Shown here one piece after another: positions 61,178 through 64,000 of a stretch of 64,000 nt of DNA. Numbering within the stretch: position 1 is the first letter of the stretch; each line of letters opens with the position of its first letter. Both the position numbers and the translations under genes were made by a program. Below the pieces are notes generated by a model, which did no database searches, was not told where the DNA came from, and saw only the letters and a list, made by a program, of their open reading frames with translations. Origin of the DNA: Phycisphaerae bacterium (lineage in GTDB: Bacteria; Planctomycetota; Phycisphaerae; Phycisphaerales; SM1A02); contig PBAY01000030.1 in NCBI GenBank assembly GCA_002717655.1, positions 30,039 through 94,038 on the forward strand, written 5' to 3'.

Positions 61178-64000
61178 TCAGCAGGGTTCACCAAAGTTGC
61201 TGAGCAGAATCAGCAGGTCATCGACGTTGATGATCCCATCGACATTGACATCGCCCAGAAGCTCGCCTGGCTCAGCCTTGTTTCCGAACTGGGCCAGCAC
61301 GACCAGGACATCATCCACATTGGTGATGCCGTCGTTGTTGACGTCCCAGGGGCACTGACAGACATCCAGAATGCCGTCATTGTCATTGTCACCCTCAGCA
61401 AGCTCACAGGCGTCGAGGAGTCCATTGCTGTCGCAATCCAGCTCAGGGTCATCGGCGATCTGACATTCATCCGGGATGCCATCGACATCACAGTCGTTGG
61501 AGGTCGAATCGTTGATGTCACAGACATCGGGGACACCATTGCCGTTGCAGTCCAGCGAGGTGCCGTTGTCGATATCGCATTCGTCGAGAATGCCGTTGCC
61601 GTTGCAGTCGAAGGACAGGCCCTGTTCCAGATCACATTCATCCGGAAGGGCGTTGCCGTTGCAGTCGAGGCTGGTGCCTTCCTGCAGATCGATGCTGTCG
61701 GGCAGACCGTTGCCGTTGCAGTCGAGACAATCCGTTTCGAAGGTATTGCCCTGACCGAGCCAGGCCCCGACCAGATCAAGCGGCGTGTTGCCGCAGAAGT
61801 CGCTGTCATCAAGTTCAAGCAGGGCGACCAGGCCATGGACACCGGCCCCTCCGTCGGCAGCCGTATCGCCGGCACTGTTGCTGGCGAAGATCGAATTGGA
61901 AACGGTTGAAACCGTCTCGAAGTGGAAGAGTCCGCCACCCTGCCAGGCATTGTTGTCCGCCAGGAGGCTGCCGTTCATGTTCAGGCTGCTGCGTGAGTTG
62001 TAGATACCGCCGCCATAGGCCGCCATGTTGCCGACCAGTCGACCGGACTGGATGTTCGATTCAGCGAAGTCGAGCAGACACAGACCACCGCCGAAGTCGG
62101 CCGAGTTGCCTTCGACTCGCGTGCCCTGCAGATCGATGGAACCGAAGATGCCACCGCCATACGGCGCATCATTGGACGCCACGGTGGCATCGAGCAGGAA
62201 GAGGTTCTCGCCTTCGGCATGGATGCCACCGCCGGAACCACCCGCCATGTTGAATTCGATGATGGAGCCGCCATCGATGATCATCTGTCCGCTGCCGTAA
62301 TCGTTCAACAGCGTCAGACCACCCCCATCCTGAACAGCCTGATTGCCGATGAAGACACTGTTGAGAACCTGCATCTGCCCACCGCCATACACGGTGAGAG
62401 AACCACCGGCACCATTCTGAGCCGTGTTGTTCTCGACGATGCAGTGGTCAACCGTCACCTGTTGTTCACCTGATGCCTGCAGTTGAAGACCGGGACCGGT
62501 GTGATCACGGATGACACAGTCACGAATCAACAGATCGAAATCATCTGGACCGGCGGCTGACGTCAGACCACCCCCGGATTCTGCCAATGTCAGATTCTCG
62601 ATGACTGCATCAAAGCTTTCGAAGAGCACATCAGGATCAACCGTGAGGACATAGCCTGAACCATCGGCATTGGTCAGGACCGTCTCGCTGGTTGGATCAC
62701 CCGTCAGGGTGATGGGGCGGGTGATCACCACTGGTTCAGCGGAGACATAGGTACCCGGGGCGATGCTGACCGTATCACCACGGTAGGCATCGAGCAGCGC
62801 CGACACGAGATCGACATGGTCACCGGACCCGTCCTGGGCCACCGTGATGGTGGACGGACCGTCGCAGTTGTCGATGATGGTGTTGCCACCACCGTCGATG
62901 ACTTCGACCTGGGGATGAACATTCAGAGGTGCATTGCTGCACACCGTGGTGTTTTCCAGTTGGATTGAATAGTCGTTGTTGTAAGGACCATTATCGACAC
63001 CGGTGTTCTGGTTGTACTGAACCTGACAGTTTCGAAGAATGGATTCGTAGCTACCTGCAACAACACCAGTCTCATTGTCTTGAATCAAGCAAGATTCAAG
63101 TGTACTTCCTGAATTAAAATAAACACCAACACATTGGTTGTTGATGATCTGGCCGCCAGTTACCAAGCTGTCTTCAAGCTGAAGTACAGATCCACCACGG
63201 TTGCCTGTGAAGACCGTACCCGTATTGTCGACATGGGTAGACCGCACATACAAAGTTGAATTGAAGAAATAATCATCATCACTACCGTGATCACTGATCA
63301 CACAGTCCTTGTTGATGATCGTCCCCAGGTGTTTATCTGAATTGGAGAAGCGTGAATAAAGTGGAGAATTAACGCCTGTGTTGGATGAAATCACACAATT
63401 ATCATTCATCAACATCATCGTTGATGGTGCATCACCATATGCATCGAGAATCCAACCTGAACCGTACCCATTATTGGTGTTGGCGGAAATATTACAGTTG
63501 TAGTTGTTGATGGTGGTGGATGTGGGAAAATTATCATTCGTGTGTCGTGCAAATATCCCACCGCCTGCATTGCCAGCAATCGTACCGTTCGTATTGGTAA
63601 TGACGACAGTGCTCGAATATTCAAATGCACAACACACAAATGGATCATTTCCGCAGTAAATCCCACCTCCGCCATATGGCGCGCTGTTGTTGACGATATC
63701 GGTATTGGTGATGTTCAGTTCAAGCGCAGGGTTTCCCTGGATGTATTTGCCATCAACTTGAGTTTCATAGTCTGTATGAATAAGCAGACCGCCACCATAT
63801 CCCTCTTCAGATTGATTCCCTGAAATGATGCAATCAAAGATTTGAACGGTACTTTCCGAAGCAGCCGTATCAATCTTGATTGCCGCACCACCATCGTCAT
63901 ATCCCGCCTGATAAACATTGTCGCTGATCACGCAATTGACAATCGATGGTGATGCGCCCCGTGAAAGGAATACACCACCATCACCACCAGTGATCGTGAA
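61178..64000 (-). CDS. Giant secreted beta-helix protein with calcium-binding repeats and dockerin-like tail (5' end beyond the right edge)
   Basis: The frame is open from the stop at 61178 to the window edge, at least 940 residues, so the N-terminus and signal peptide are missing. Two right-handed beta-helix regions are separated by a typical opening phrase (VSALLDAYRGDTVSIAPGTY). The coils have many Asn/Gly-rich turns such as DGGGLTLLNDYGSG. Residues from about 735 on are six 19-residue calcium-loop repeats (DCNGNGLPDSIDL type), then a two-unit dockerin-like tail (DVNNDGITNVDDVLVVL, DVNVDGIINVDDLLILL). The 3' half is GC-richer than the part at 63-64 kb, which is clearly AT-richer and Asn/Tyr-rich. 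It is probably a surface adhesin or polysaccharide-binding protein. Confidence 0.85.
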   Translation of the reverse strand, partial: FTITGGDGGVFLSRGASPSIVNCVISDNVYQAGYDDGGAAIKIDTAASESTVQIFDCIISGNQSEEGYGGGLLIHTDYETQVDGKYIQGNPALELNITNTDIVNNSAPYGGGGIYCGNDPFVCCAFEYSSTVVITNTNGTIAGNAGGGIFARHTNDNFPTSTTINNYNCNISANTNNGYGSGWILDAYGDAPSTMMLMNDNCVISSNTGVNSPLYSRFSNSDKHLGTIINKDCVISDHGSDDDYFFNSTLYVRSTHVDNTGTVFTGNRGGSVLQLEDSLVTGGQIINNQCVGVYFNSGSTLESCLIQDNETGVVAGSYESILRNCQVQYNQNTGVDNGPYNNDYSIQLENTTVCSNAPLNVHPQVEVIDGGGNTIIDNCDGPSTITVAQDGSGDHVDLVSALLDAYRGDTVSIAPGTYVSAEPVVITRPITLTGDPTSETVLTNADGSGYVLTVDPDVLFESFDAVIENLTLAESGGGLTSAAGPDDFDLLIRDCVIRDHTGPGLQLQASGEQQVTVDHCIVENNTAQNGAGGSLTVYGGGQMQVLNSVFIGNQAVQDGGGLTLLNDYGSGQMIIDGGSIIEFNMAGGSGGGIHAEGENLFLLDATVASNDAPYGGGIFGSIDLQGTRVEGNSADFGGGLCLLDFAESNIQSGRLVGNMAAYGGGIYNSRSSLNMNGSLLADNNAWQGGGLFHFETVSTVSNSIFASNSAGDTAADGGAGVHGLVALLELDDSDFCGNTPLDLVGAWLGQGNTFETDCLDCNGNGLPDSIDLQEGTSLDCNGNALPDECDLEQGLSFDCNGNGILDECDIDNGTSLDCNGNGVPDVCDINDSTSNDCDVDGIPDECQIADDPELDCDSNGLLDACELAEGDNDNDGILDVCQCPWDVNNDGITNVDDVLVVLAQFGNKAEPGELLGDVNVDGIINVDDLLILLSNFGEPC
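61385..61726 (-). repeat. Six tandem 57-bp repeats encoding calcium-binding loops
   Basis: The phrase GACTGCAACGGCAAC (plus-strand GTTGCCGTTGCAGTC) recurs at exactly 57-bp steps (starts 61601, 61658 and 61715 are identical in core). Each unit encodes 19 residues of the type LDCNGNGxPDxCDLxxGTS, like thrombospondin type 3 repeats. The first two units in the plus direction are more diverged. Confidence 0.85.

Noticed and set aside
61355..61745. CRISPR-like regular repeats
   Set aside because: The 57-bp units are in frame and encode calcium-binding loops of the beta-helix protein; there are no separate spacers.

Overview
The window looks like chromosomal DNA of a planctomycete, most likely class Phycisphaerae. 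This is inferred from several signs. Three large secreted proteins end in paired dockerin-like calcium-binding repeats of the D-x-N-x-D-G-x-V/I-D-V/I-x-D type, a typical Phycisphaerae tail. There are many small lipoproteins and proteins resembling planctomycete-only families. A ThiD2-ThiE fusion is present. A double-membrane envelope is indicated by LptB, a TolC-family protein and CsgG-like lipoproteins. Gene density is very high, most neighbours overlap as ATGA or GTGA, and no stretch of more than 300 bases lacks a gene. I see no rRNA, CRISPR array, insertion sequence, integrase or phage gene. One tRNA, tRNA-Ile(GAT), is present.

Layout. 1-5.3 kb: a TPR lipoprotein, dnaN, a redoxin coupled to a stand-alone DsbD-alpha-like domain, a rhodanese-like lipoprotein without its cysteine, and an MBL-fold hydrolase. 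5.4-14.4 kb: a secreted glucose/sorbosone dehydrogenase-type beta-propeller, tRNA-Ile, a pair of fluoride channels, malate dehydrogenase, a MOSC protein coupled to a K+ channel, a beta-helix protein, GAPDH and a subtilisin-like lipoprotein.

14.5-26.2 kb is the most unusual part. It is one run of fifteen same-strand genes: a compact ExbB/TolQ-like channel, an ExbD/TolR-like protein, a TonB-like proline-rich protein, further membrane-anchored proteins, an ECF-type sigma factor with a putative membrane anti-sigma factor, a YcfL (DUF1425) lipoprotein, and two large CsgG/LpoB-like proteins, one with a DUF4384 tail. A small lipoprotein and a small exported helical protein (A and B) occur at the start of the run, and diverged copies of both (A' and B') close it. 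I read this as an undescribed proton-motive-force-powered trans-envelope machine with its own regulator. That is inference; the gene order and family resemblances are what the sequence shows.

26.2-38.5 kb: cobalamin adenosyltransferase, an isolated atpG, a PhnP-like MBL hydrolase, ThiD2-ThiE, leucyl aminopeptidase, a low-molecular-weight phosphatase, then a run of proteins of unknown function around lptB, and a class IV aminotransferase. 38.6-50 kb: dnaE, a receiver-GAF signalling protein, an operon of an orphan adenine/cytosine DNA methyltransferase, a metallophosphoesterase and tsaB, and a TolC/HlyD pair without its inner-membrane pump. 50-64 kb: ubiX, a lipoprotein coupled to a cytosine-deaminase-like enzyme, an atypical NRAMP transporter, a lipoprotein, thiolase, fructose-1,6-bisphosphatase, an MmgE/PrpD protein, an amino-acid permease fused to two UspA domains with two small membrane proteins, and a giant beta-helix protein running off the right edge.

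Many start positions below differ from the longest open frame. They were chosen from ribosome-binding sites, signal peptides and overlap with the preceding stop.
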